A stretch of DNA of 64,000 nucleotides from Cenococcum geophilum 1.58 (taxonomy: Eukaryota > Ascomycota > Dothideomycetes > Gloniales > Gloniaceae). The position numbers were made by a program, and so were the translations under genes. Shown here piece after piece: positions 1-9,649 of this stretch; the stretch's first letter is position 1; the number at the start of each line of letters is the position of its first letter. The notes below the pieces were generated by a model that worked only from the letters and a program-made list of their open reading frames with translations, ran no database searches and was not told the origin of the DNA. The stretch spans positions 806,001-870,000 of the forward strand of contig KV748207.1 of NCBI GenBank assembly GCA_001692895.1, read 5' to 3'.

Positions 1-949
1 AGATTTTCTGGAGTTTATTAAAGAGTAGTTAAAGATACTCTAGGCGAGTCGTTATTAGGTTAGAAGTAATAACTCTCTAGAATATAGTCTTCCGCCATTT
101 AGATATATAGAGTTAGCGGTTTTTGTTAGTTTTAAAGTGGGCTTTAGTAAGCTAAAGCATTATATTAAAGCTATAGTTTTTACCTGTAATATAGTTATAA
201 TAGAACGTTGCCGCCCGTCCCTTTAATATAATAGAGAAAGCATAATGGAACTGGTGGCGTTAAATTCTAACCTTATTATAGCAGTTATAAAAAACCTATA
301 GTTTTGCTCTAAGTATATCGTATAATTCTCCTCTAAACTTTTTCTCTTCGTCTAAATATACCTTTATTAGATTTATAACTTCTTAAAATAGAGGCTTATT
401 AGTTGGCTAGGATAAAGGAGTTAGAGGTAGTAGAGGTAAAGGAAGAGCACCTCTAGGTAGGAGAGTACCTTTAGGTAGGAGAGTAGTGTTCTAGGGGTTT
501 TGTTCCGAATTAAAGTTGCCTTCTAAAGAATATAGGTTGGTTTTGGGTTTCTATAGTTAATATATAATCTTAGCTTCCGTCCATACTAGTTCTTCTATAC
601 TAGTAAGAACGGCGTAAATATTACTGGTAATTAGGTTACCGTCCTTAGCAACGTATACCTTATTCCTTTAGAGGGAGTCTTAAAAATCCTAAATAATATT
701 AATATTGCTAAGTGCCTAGGTGTCGGCGGTCTATCCTATAAAATCCTCCCTAAAGTATTCCCATAACTGTAAATCGGCGTAGTAGCTATCTCGATAAAAT
801 AGAATATAGTATAAAAGGAAGCCGTTAACTTGTTTTACGGTATAGGTTGTTATATTAAAGGTAAATGCGTCCTAATCTTTATCGATAAGTTTCGCGTATA
901 TAGCTACCCCTAGTGGTAAGGAGTCTCTCTAGTCGTTTAAAGTGGCCAT
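1..949 (-). pseudogene. Decayed copia gag (N-terminal part)
   Basis: Read from an ATG at 949 downwards, one frame stays protein-like for more than 300 codons and is broken only by TAA/TAG codons, the pattern expected when CAA/CAG/TGG codons suffer C-to-T or G-to-A RIP changes. The C-terminal part, near the left edge, matches the gag segment of the copia element at about 3190-3330. No function remains. The true gene continues beyond position 1. Confidence 0.65.
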
Positions 950-1032
950 AGTTATATTTTTAGAGGAAGGGAATATTAGTGGTATAGGGATTGTTATTTA
1001 GTACGCGTTTGTGATGTATATTTGTAATTATA

Positions 1033-1204
1033 GGGCTTAGGACCAGTTTTAGCCTTAAATCGCGAAGACTTATAAAGCATGTTGTTCTACGTGATAGATG
1101 TAAGAATCTGTAATCTTAGAAAGGCTTAGGACCAGTTCTGGCCTTTTAGATCCTTAGATTTGTGGAAGAGTTCTATTTAAGGTTTAGGACTAGTTCTAAC
1201 CTTA
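1033..1204. repeat. Three copies of a 25-bp partly palindromic repeat in the copia-2 leader
   Basis: Copies lie at 1033-1057, 1121-1145 and 1179-1204, with the core GGCTTAGGACCAGTTCTGGCC. The third copy is the most changed (C to T, G to A). They sit between the 5' LTR and gag of the minus-strand copia element. Confidence 0.7.
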
Positions 1205-1309
1205 AAAGACAGCTTCCTCTAGCACGAGTAGCACTAGTATAGTGGCTCGTCTCTTCTTAGTGATACCTAGCTGTTCTGTGGTATAATAGTGAAGTTAACC
1301 ACTAATCAG

Positions 1310-1526
1310 TGTTGGTTATATAAGGGGGATATTACGTAGCTACGGTTCGTAGATAGTATGATAATTGTTTTCTTTTCTTCTTGAAGAAAGGGGTGAGGAA
1401 CTTAAGGTTCCTTACCACGCTAGTGCCGCGGCGGCACGTGATGGCAACTTGCCGTACGTAACGGCAACTTGCTATACGTGACGGCAATATGCCTTATATG
1501 GTGACCATTTGCCTTTATTCCCAACA
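1310..1526 (-). repeat. LTR of copia-2 (reverse orientation)
   Basis: It begins TGTTGG and ends CCAACA, so both termini form the TG...CA inverted repeat expected of an LTR. On its own strand it starts TGTTGGGAATAAAGGC, close to the LTR start of the copia element at 1859. It contains three tandem copies of a roughly 20-bp unit built on GGCAAGTTGCC plus a CACGT core (about 1425-1500). Confidence 0.8.
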
Positions 1527-1704
1527 GATAGTTTTATATAGTTGTAGTTACGTAACTAAAGGATCGTATATAGCTTCGAGCGGCGCTTCCCTTCTTCTTC
1601 TTTCCTTTCTTTAGCTTTAGATTCTCGTTTATAGATAATCCAATTATATAGGCTTACGCGTCCCTTTTACTGTACCTATGCCTCGATTAACTAAGTCGCT
1701 AATA
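1527..1704 (+). repeat. Left LTR of gypsy-D, 5'-truncated
   Basis: It matches the second half of the LTR at 8090-8366, including the blocks GATCGTATATA, the pyrimidine-rich CTTTCCTTTCT stretch and the end CTAAGTCGCTAATA. Its upstream part has been replaced by the copia-2 LTR. Confidence 0.7.
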
Positions 1705-1858
1705 CCCCACTTAGTACCCTATATAGAATTTTATAAGTAGTCCCTATAAGCTTAAAATTTTTTATAGTCGTTACCCTAATAAACCCAGACCCCTAAAGTA
1801 CCTTAATAAGTAAATAGAGTGCTAAAATAGCGAAGATAATAAGCTGCCTATTGAGTAT

Positions 1859-2066
1859 TGTCGGGAATAAGGCAAGTTGCCGCCACGTACAGCAAACTGC
1901 CGTCACGTAATGGCAAGTTGCCATCACGTGTCGCCGCGGTACTAGCGTGGCGAGGAGCCTTAAGTTCCTCGCCCTCCCTTATTCCAATTAATAAGCTTTA
2001 TTAACTAATATTACTATAACCCTACTTAAGTAGTCGTTATTGTTAAGTTACCCTATATAACTAATA
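1859..2066 (+). repeat. 5' LTR of copia-1
   Basis: It pairs with 7804-8010. Differences are mostly C/T or G/A, as RIP predicts. It carries the palindrome GGCAAGTTGCC and the repeated motif TGCCGTCACGTA. Confidence 0.9.
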
Positions 2067-2479
2067 CTAATTAGTAGTTAAATATATAGTTAACTACAGA
2101 GCAGCTAGGTTTTTAAATAGAAGAGACAGTCTTATATAGAGGTGCTATATACGCTTATATGGAATAGATTTCGGCGATACTATACTACCTTAGACTTATA
2201 AAAAACTAGTAATAGAAGTATTACTAAGTACTAGGAGATACTAAGTTACGTCTATTATATAGAACAACTGCGTTTATAAAGATTTAGTTAAGTACTTTAG
2301 GTTAGAAGTATTACTAAACCTAGGGTCCTAAGTTAATATTTGAAACACGTTAAATGATATCTAAAACGCGTTAAATAATATCTTAAATTGCCTATCTCTT
2401 AATAGTAAACCTACGAGATCTTATAAAACCGAAAATCTTACCTACTTTTAGCGTATAATACCCCGTTAATTTTATACCT

Positions 2480-5400
2480 ATTATAGCATTAACCTACCTA
2501 AAGAAGTATAAGGAAGATATTAACCTAAAGATATAGAATAAAGCTATAATTAACCTTGTAAACGCTAATAAACAAAACTTAAATAGATTTTTATTATACC
2601 GTATAGTATATTATAAGGACAGTAAATATAATAATACCGCGCTATAGGAATGTATAAAGGAGGACTTTATTAAATAGATAAAGGAAATATAGGCCCCTAT
2701 AAATAAGGATATTATATAGGACTTCCGTAACTTTCTTTAGGAGAATAGAGTATTTATCCCTAAAAATAGGGGTACTATTAGAGATAATATTTAGGAGTAG
2801 GTTATTAACATAAAAGAAGAGCATAAATGGACTTTATAAGAGATTAAGCACTAACTACACATTATAAGGAAGCTTAACTTATAATAGAACCTAAGTAATA
2901 TACCTCTAAAGACGAACCTATCTTTACCTTTAACTCCTCTGTATCTAATTTAACCCATAACCTTAATATTAGATACTATACCCTAATAAGAGTAGGTATA
3001 GGATCCTATTGCTTTATAATTTAATAACCTTTAGACTCTACCGACTAGACCTATGTCCCTACTATAGCCTATAATACAACTCCTACCTCCTCTACCTTAA
3101 TCTTAAATTAGAGGTAGTTTAAAATTGCTTATAGAGCTTATAAAGCTCTACTTAGATTAAGAGAAGAAGTTTAGTAGGGAATTATATAATATTCTTAATT
3201 TAAAACTACGTATTTTTTATAACTATTGCTAGAAGGTAGGAATAGAGTCTAATTAATACTATAACGCCTATTCTGTTATACTTAAGGGCTAAGCTAGTAC
3301 CTTTTATTATAATTATTTGGTAGGAAAAGGATATAATTTTAACCGCATAATATATATGTTAAGATATTACTTTAAAATAGAAGAGAATAAGTAGCAGTAT
3401 ATATTAGAATAGAGAAAGACTACCTTCTTAAGGATTATTGCTATAAACCTAGGTATCCCTTAGCTTAATTATCTTTAAAAGCTCTTTAATTAACTTTAGA
3501 TAATTTAGCGTAGTTTATCCAAATTATATTAAGAGGATTTTAGCCTATATAATTAAGTTATTAGCGTATACTAAGGCGTTAAAGAATATAATCTTACTCT
3601 CTTTAATCCTATAAATACTTATAAAGGAGTATATACTTAATTAAGATCTTCCATTAGTACTACTCTACGCTCTTAAGAAGTATAATAATTTAACGCCTAA
3701 CTTTAACCTACTTTAATTAACCCGCCTGGCTAATATAATTATAATTAGACTAATTAAATATATGGTGGCCATAGTAGGTAATACGGTAAAGGGTATAATT
3801 AACAACTATAAGGTAAAGGTGGAGGTCTTTATAGAGGTTTATTTTAAAGTAATTACTAAAAGAAGTGCTATATTTGTAAGAAACTAAATTACTAGTTAAC
3901 TAGGTATTCTCTTAATAAGCAAAAGAAGGTATATAATAAGTTTCGCTAGAGTATAAGAAATATTAGAAATTATAAGGCTACTACGGCTTATTTTTAAAGC
4001 TTCCTAGTTTAATATAAAGGCATAAAAGATCTTAAGGGTAAGGTTAATAAGGCTAAATAGCTCCTTATAGATATAGAAATTAAGGACTACTCTCCTAACT
4101 AATACTTTACTAAGTATGGTAAGGTAAATAGTATATAAACCGTTACTATTTTTAATAACTAATCTACGCTCCATTCTATTATAAAGTTAGATATCTTTAA
4201 TAAGCTAAGGGAAAGTTCCGCGTTCTCCTTTAATAATAGATACTCAGCAAACGTCTTCTATAGTATTATGCCAGATACTAAAGCCGCAGGAGTATCTACA
4301 GTAGGAGAACCTTAAGTTTGAGCCCTTTAGTAGCTTAATAGCTCTATCTAGATTAACTATTTAACGGTAGGCTAACACACGATTTATTTTAGCAAGGGTA
4401 CTATAATCTTTCTTAGTATAATTAGGGTCTAAACCCCCCTAGGGTATATTACTTTCTATATTGTCCCTATAAACACCCCATTTTTATTTTATATTAAAGA
4501 TATAAATAAATTAGGCGTTAAGCTTAATAACCTTAAGAATATACTTATTTAGGGAGATAATTAGGTACCCGTTATGCGTAAGTAGGGTTACCCCTAGTTA
4601 CTTCTTTATTAACTAAAAAAGAGTGTTGCTTAAAGCCACCTAACTAAGTTAGAGTTACGTTAACTACACCATTATTTTAGTTACCTATCTATTTATTAAT
4701 TGCTTAGGGTTCTTTAGTAAGTAGGCTATAAAGTTAAGGTTAAGGCAATTAAGCACCTTATAAAGTACTACTATAACTACTAAATAAACTAGAAGTCCCC
4801 TGGCCGATTTAAGTTTACCCTTAAAGATAACTATAACTTTAACTTCTATATTATTGTTAACGTTATATATCTTAGCGGCAAGCTAGTACTCTAAGTTATT
4901 AACTTCTTAACCTTCTTCTAAGCCGTATGTTTTTTAAAGGATATATTAGCTAGGAACATATAGGATACCCTTTAACTATACTAGATTAATATCTACCTAG
5001 GACCCCCTAATTAAATTATCTATAATATAGGAAAGAACTTCTTATCTATAAAGTTTTAATAATAAATAAAGGTAATAGTAATTAAGGTTAAGGAAGTCCC
5101 TATTAAGGCATATAATAGTATTAGAAAAGTAGAACAATATTACGCGCTATTATACCGCGTATATAAGATTATCTCTTTAGAACTAGAGAATACTAGTAAA
5201 GAACTTACCTTATAAATAGCTGTTAAAGCCGTTAATAATTCCGCTGGCCCGGATGGACTTATACCTATATTACTAGTCTTTGGCGCCTACCCTTAAATAA
5301 CTAATAATTCTCTACTATCTCCCTCCATTATATAACGAGCTAAGGCTATTTATAAGGTAATAAAGGAGGTATAACGTCTTTACGCTATACGCTAGGTTAA

Positions 5401-7430
5401 TAACGTATTAGGAATGAGAAATAGCCTAAATACCTTAACTACGCTTGACCTGCTACTCTAGTCTAAGGTATACATATAATATAAAAAGGGAGGATAGTTA
5501 GGCCTATATTAACTTATTATAATTAATAGTTAGACTTATACTATTTAGATGCCTTATAGACTTACTTAATTCTATTTAACCGTTATTAAGCCTTATTATA
5601 AAGATAATAGTTCTAAGCCTTTGCAGGATGCTATAGAAAATACCCTAAAAAAGAGCCACGATTAACGTGCTCTAGAAGGCGACAATAATTCTAATATAAT
5701 TATAGTAGATACGCCGTAACTATGACGCGGTAGAGGTTGCCTAAAGGGATTACAAAACCGCTAATATCTTATTAATTTTAAAGAGTAATTTGTTGCCGCT
5801 ATTAAGAACGGAATTAAGCTATTAATAGCCTTTATAATAACTAAGGAGAAGGCTAACTTTAAGCTTATAAAATAGCTCTAAAAGGAAGGTTGTATTATAA
5901 CTCTAAGAGCTCCTTTTTAAGCATCTAATAAGTAGGAGATTAATAGTCTTATTATAAGAGGAGTCTTTAAATTTAAGAAGTATAACCATACTAAGTTTAA
6001 TAGAGTTCGCATCTTTAAGTTAAGAATAGTTAACAAGATTAAGGGTAAAGCTACTAACGCCCTATTTAAGAAATTAAGGCTTATTATCTAAGGCTATAAC
6101 GATAATAGTAAGGAGGTAATCCTTATATAATCTCCTATAATTTAACAAGCTAGTTAGTGAGTTATTATTACGCTAGCTCCCTCTTTAATAAAAAATAGAA
6201 TGGCGGTTTATTTATAAGATATTACTTAGGCCTATACCCAATTAGAGACGCACCTTTAGCGCTTAATATTAGCATACCTTCTAGAGTAAATTCGCTACTA
6301 ATATCCCGAGGATATAATTATAGTTATGCTTAAGCCATTATATAGAATCGTAAAGGCAGAAACCTATTAATAGGCTACCTATAGCAAGCACTATAAAGAG
6401 AAACTTTTAATAATTACTTCTATATTTAATCTATGCTTCCTTATTATAACTATAGGAACCCTATTTAGAATTATTAGTATATAAACTAATAATATAATTA
6501 TCTTAGGAGATGACTAATTCTTAGCCCTTAAAGAAGATAAGCTAGTAAGGGCAAATCTTATGGCAAAGCTAAAGGAAAAGCTTAATTTAATAATACTATT
6601 ACTTTTTAATAGATGCATCCTCTCCCTAAATAAGGATGTTATTACTTTACGCTAAAAGGGTTAAGGTAAGAAGATTAACGTTATTAATGTTAATTCCCTA
6701 AAGTAAGAATATATAGAGTAACGCGCTTGCGGAGCTTATATTACTTCTATCTATTAACCTAAGGCTTTATTTAATCTCTTTATTGCCGCCTAATACTAAA
6801 AACTAACTAAGAATAACGTTCTTGCCCTAAATAAATGTCTTTCCTAGTAAATAAACTATTTCGATTAGGGACTACTCTATATGCCTATTAGTCTTCCTAC
6901 TACTAAGCTCTTTATATTTATTAATAAATTATTTATAAATAATAAAGATTTTAGCTCCTAGTTGGGATATAAGATTATTATTATAAATAAATCTACTAGA
7001 GAAAATAACTTTATAATTTATGGTAACCTTATCTATTAGAGCTTAACTAAGAGTAAGCGTATTACTTAAAGCGTTCTAGCGTTAGAGATATATAAAATAG
7101 TTAGCGGAGTTAACATAGCAATTATAATTAGAACTACCCTAAAGATAATTATAGATTAACTTAAACTTCCTATTATCTCTATAATCGTATATACCGACTT
7201 ATACTCCCTCTATAAGTATTTAGTTAAACTTAGTACTATAAAGGAGAAGCGCCTTATAATCGACATTATAGCACTTTATTAATCCTATAAACATTAAAAA
7301 CTCTTTAAGATTTAATGGATTAATAGCTAAGATAACCTAGTAGATGCGATAATAAAGGCGAACCTAAATAAGGCACTAGAGACGTTTGTTAATATAAATA
7401 CTCTATATATATAAGTTAAAGGTTAGGTAA
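2480..7430 (+). pseudogene. copia-1 gag-pol polyprotein, decayed
   Basis: Successive protein-like stretches can be followed despite many stops. Gag occupies about 2480-4000, with a CYICKK zinc-knuckle relic near 3870. A protease with the PDTKAAGVSTVG motif (ancestrally DTGA) is near 4285. Integrase follows, with the His/Cys finger near 4640-4760, the core at 4830-5130 and the GPDGL segment at 5243. Reverse transcriptase runs about 6200-6900, with DITQAYTQ near 6220 and LGDD near 6505. RNase H lies at about 6900-7390, with YTD near 7194 and a late DNLVDA motif. Most stops fall where Trp or Gln is expected. The GPDG motif here belongs to the integrase region, so it does not indicate a LINE. Confidence 0.85.
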
Positions 7431-7803
7431 AAAGGGAGTCCCTAGAAATATCTTAGTCACGTAAGGCCTTAAGATGTTTAGGAACTTTAACCAGCGGTTA
7501 AAGTTGTCTAATTAGTTAGATTTTATAGACCCTAACTTAAACTAGCTAATTAGGATTTTCTATCCCCGGGATAGAAAATTGCTATTAGCTTACTTATAGC
7601 TAGCGCCTTAGCGGCCCTAATGGCCCTAATACGATATCTACCTATAACTCCTTAGCAAGAAAGCACTGCGTGCTAAGAGGCAAATTTTAGGATAGCGAGA
7701 CTTATACTACAATAGCAATAGTAAGCGAGGAGGGTTTATATTTGTTATAATAGTTAAGCAGTATTTATATATAGATGGTAACTATAAAAAAAGAGTTGCT
7801 AGT

Positions 7804-8010
7804 ATTGGGAATAAGGCAAGTTACCGCCACGTACGGCAAACTGCCGTCACGTAATAGCAAGTTACTATTACGTGTCGCCGCGGTACTAGCGTGGCGAGAA
7901 GCCTTAAGTTCCTCGCCCTCCCTTATTCCAATTAATAAGCTTTATTAACCAACATCACTGTAACCCTACTCGAGTAGTCGTTATTAGTGAGTTACCCTGT
8001 GTGACCAACA
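7804..8010 (+). repeat. 3' LTR of copia-1
   Basis: It ends GTGACCAACA and is followed by the target duplicate AGTAT at 8011-8015. Its first bases read TATTGGG where the 5' copy reads TGTCGGG. Confidence 0.9.
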
Positions 8011-8053
8011 AGTATAAAGATAAGAATACCTTATAGACATAATACGGACGTAT

Positions 8054-8073
8054 AAAGCCTAAGGGCAGGCTTT
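8054..8073 (+). other. 3' hairpin of gypsy-D
   Basis: AAAGCCTAAGGGCAGGCTTT can fold into a short stem-loop. It lies just upstream of the G-rich tract and the LTR. The same hairpin occurs at the equivalent place in gypsy-A (27605) and gypsy-C (23262). Confidence 0.6.
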
Positions 8074-8089
8074 TTTAGAGGGGGGGTAA

Positions 8090-8366
8090 TATTATAGCAC
8101 TGGTAGATTGTAGCTAATGGATATTAGTAGATTATAGCGGATAGTTATAAACAGTTACAAACGGTCGTAGATAGTCGTAGACAGTTTTATACAGTTTTAG
8201 ATAGTTGCCGTCACGTGACTAGAGGATCGTATATAACGTCAAGCGGCGCCGCCCTCTGTCTCCTTTCCTTTCTCCAGCTTTAGATCTTTGTTTATAGATT
8301 ACCAATTATATAGGCTTACGCGTCCCTCTTACCGTGCTTATACCTCGATTAACTAAGTCGCTAATA
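8090..8366 (+). repeat. 3' LTR of gypsy-D
   Basis: This 277-bp LTR starts TATTATAGCACTGG, a mutated form of the TGTTACGGCACTGG start of gypsy-A, and ends GTCGCTAATA. It is longer than the gypsy-A LTR because of tandem variants of a roughly 12-bp unit around GTAGACAGTTTTA (about 8145-8205). It contains TTGCCGTCACGTGAC. Confidence 0.75.
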
Positions 8367-9230
8367 GTATTATAGGAGAGAATATAGCTTAAATTACAGA
8401 ACCTTAAGAAGATGGAGTGTATAAAGAGCTAGCACTAGAGTATAATTTTAAAAGGAATATAGTAGTTGTATAAAAAAAGGTATATAAGAGATATATTATA
8501 TAACACTAAGGGAGGGGTATAAGATATATAAATAAAATAATTTTAGGCAAAAGGTAACCACTAAAGGCGCGTAGGTGGCGTAGGTAAATATATACTAACT
8601 TTAAACTTAATAGATTATAAGTTTAAATCCCACTAACGTCGTTCTTTATTAAGAATTGGGAAATATAATTATCTAGTATACTTCCTGTCCTACTATATAA
8701 GAGATTCTTTAGTAATATTATCATACTATAAGTAAACTCTCCTCTCTATATAATATACCTATATAACTAACTACTCTTAAGATAAGTAGGAGAGGATAGA
8801 AGCTTTACCGGCAATTAATATAAAGGCTTAGGTAGGGGGGGTATTAGAGAAGTAGGTATAGACGGGGAGGCCTTTATATATAAATATAATTCTAATTTAG
8901 AGCCGTAGATCTCTAAATATAATTATAAGTAACCTATATTACTTATATAAGGTAGAGAGCTAATTAACGCTAGCCCTATAAGGCCTATACGGCAACTCCA
9001 CGTCATCTAGTAGGCCCTTACCCCTTTACTAAGTGTCGGAGTCTCCTAGGGTTCTATAGTAGGTGCTATAGAAATTACAAATAGCGGGATTATAGGGCTC
9101 GATATTCGTCGTACAACAAAAATTCTTAACCTATAGCGGTGGCAGCAAAAGCACTAGAGGGTAAGGATTAAGTTATAGAACTAGAGGGTAATAAGAAATA
9201 GATAAAAGTTACTAAAATTTAACTGCTGGG
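8367..9230. other. AT-rich spacer between the two retroelement stacks
   Basis: This stretch separates the end of gypsy-D from the start of gypsy-A. It shows the same TpA-rich character but no retroelement protein motif that I recognise. It contains one tRNA-like relic, listed separately. The last five bases (CTGGG, 9226-9230) are the left target duplicate of gypsy-A. Confidence 0.6.
8569..8641 (+). pseudogene. Possible tRNA relic altered by RIP
   Basis: TGGCGTAGGTAA fits a degraded A box and AAGTTTAAATCCCAC fits a B box/T arm; the spacing from position 8 to the discriminator is that of a tRNA. The D stem and T stem are restored if only C-to-T and G-to-A changes are assumed (for example ATAAG from GTGGG). 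The acceptor stem does not pair and the anticodon loop seems one base too long, so this is either a dead tRNA or a tRNA-derived repeat. Confidence 0.35.
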
Positions 9231-9431
9231 TGTTACGGCACTGGCAAACTGCCGTTAGATTGCCGTAAATTGCCGTTACGTGACCAGAGGATTGTACATA
9301 ACTTCGAGCGGCGCTGCTACTCTTCTCCTTTCCTTTCTCTAGCTTTAGATCCTCGTTTATAAACTACCAATCGTATAAGCTTACGCGTCCCTCTTGCCGT
9401 ACTTATGCCTTAATTAACTAAGTTGCTAACA
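9231..9431 (+). repeat. 5' LTR of gypsy-A
   Basis: It begins TGTTACGGCACTGGCAAACTG and ends GTTGCTAACA. It contains TTGCCGTTACGTGACC, a variant of the CACGT motif shared with the copia LTRs. Confidence 0.92.
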
Positions 9432-9649
9432 TTATCTAAAGCTTATACTACTCTTTCTTCCTAAGAAGGAACTTAAATATATTTACAAACCTTAAGGACA
9501 GGATAGAACCCTAAGGATATTACTAGGACTATAAGGACAGAATAGAACTAAAAGGATACGTATAATATAAACCCTAAGAATAGAATATGCATAGACTAGG
9601 ACCCCTAAAAATAAACAAACACCGGAAATTACCTAATACCCTTACTACT

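Larger units (their letters stand above)
1..1526 (-). mobile_element. Ty1/copia LTR retrotransposon, 5' part, cut by window edge (copia-2)
   Basis: The element is read on the minus strand. Its 5' LTR is 1310-1526, followed by a roughly 360-bp leader and then a decayed gag frame running off the left edge. The gag translation has the same run of residues around the 'AYSVILKG' motif as the gag of the complete copia element at 1859-8010, which fixes family and orientation. Only the first 1.5 kb is in the window. It abuts the truncated left LTR of the gypsy remnant at 1527, so it probably inserted into that LTR. I could not see a matching target duplication because the other end is outside the window. 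Confidence 0.75.
1859..8010 (+). mobile_element. Complete Ty1/copia LTR retrotransposon (copia-1), RIP-degraded
   Basis: The 6.15-kb element has LTRs of 208 and 207 bp (1859-2066 and 7804-8010) with TGTTGG/CCAACA-type ends. The 5 bp before it (AGTAT, 1854-1858) are repeated exactly after it (8011-8015). The internal order is gag, protease, integrase, reverse transcriptase, RNase H, which defines copia rather than gypsy. It is inserted in the 3' end of gypsy-D. Confidence 0.92.
1527..8366 (+). mobile_element. Ty3/gypsy remnant with internal deletion (gypsy-D), split by copia-1
   Basis: A 5'-truncated LTR (1527-1704) is followed directly by the last part of a gypsy pol (1705-1858, resuming at 8016) and then by a 3' LTR (8090-8366). 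The 3' end resembles the end of gypsy-A at 27430-27641: same chromodomain-end residues, the same hairpin and the same G-rich tract before the LTR. Everything from primer site to integrase is missing, so this is a deletion derivative later interrupted by copia-1. Confidence 0.7.

Noticed and set aside
1310-1526. Solo LTR
   Set aside because: A decayed gag of the same family and orientation follows at 1-949, so it is the 5' LTR of an element cut by the window edge.
1310-1531. Target duplicate around the copia-2 LTR (ATCAG versus GATAG)
   Set aside because: The two 5-mers cannot be made equal by RIP-type changes, and the other end of the element lies outside the window.
5243-5290. GPDGL motif read as a LINE-type reverse transcriptase
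   Set aside because: It lies in the integrase region of copia-1, between the integrase core and the copia reverse transcriptase, and LTRs with a target duplicate bound the element.
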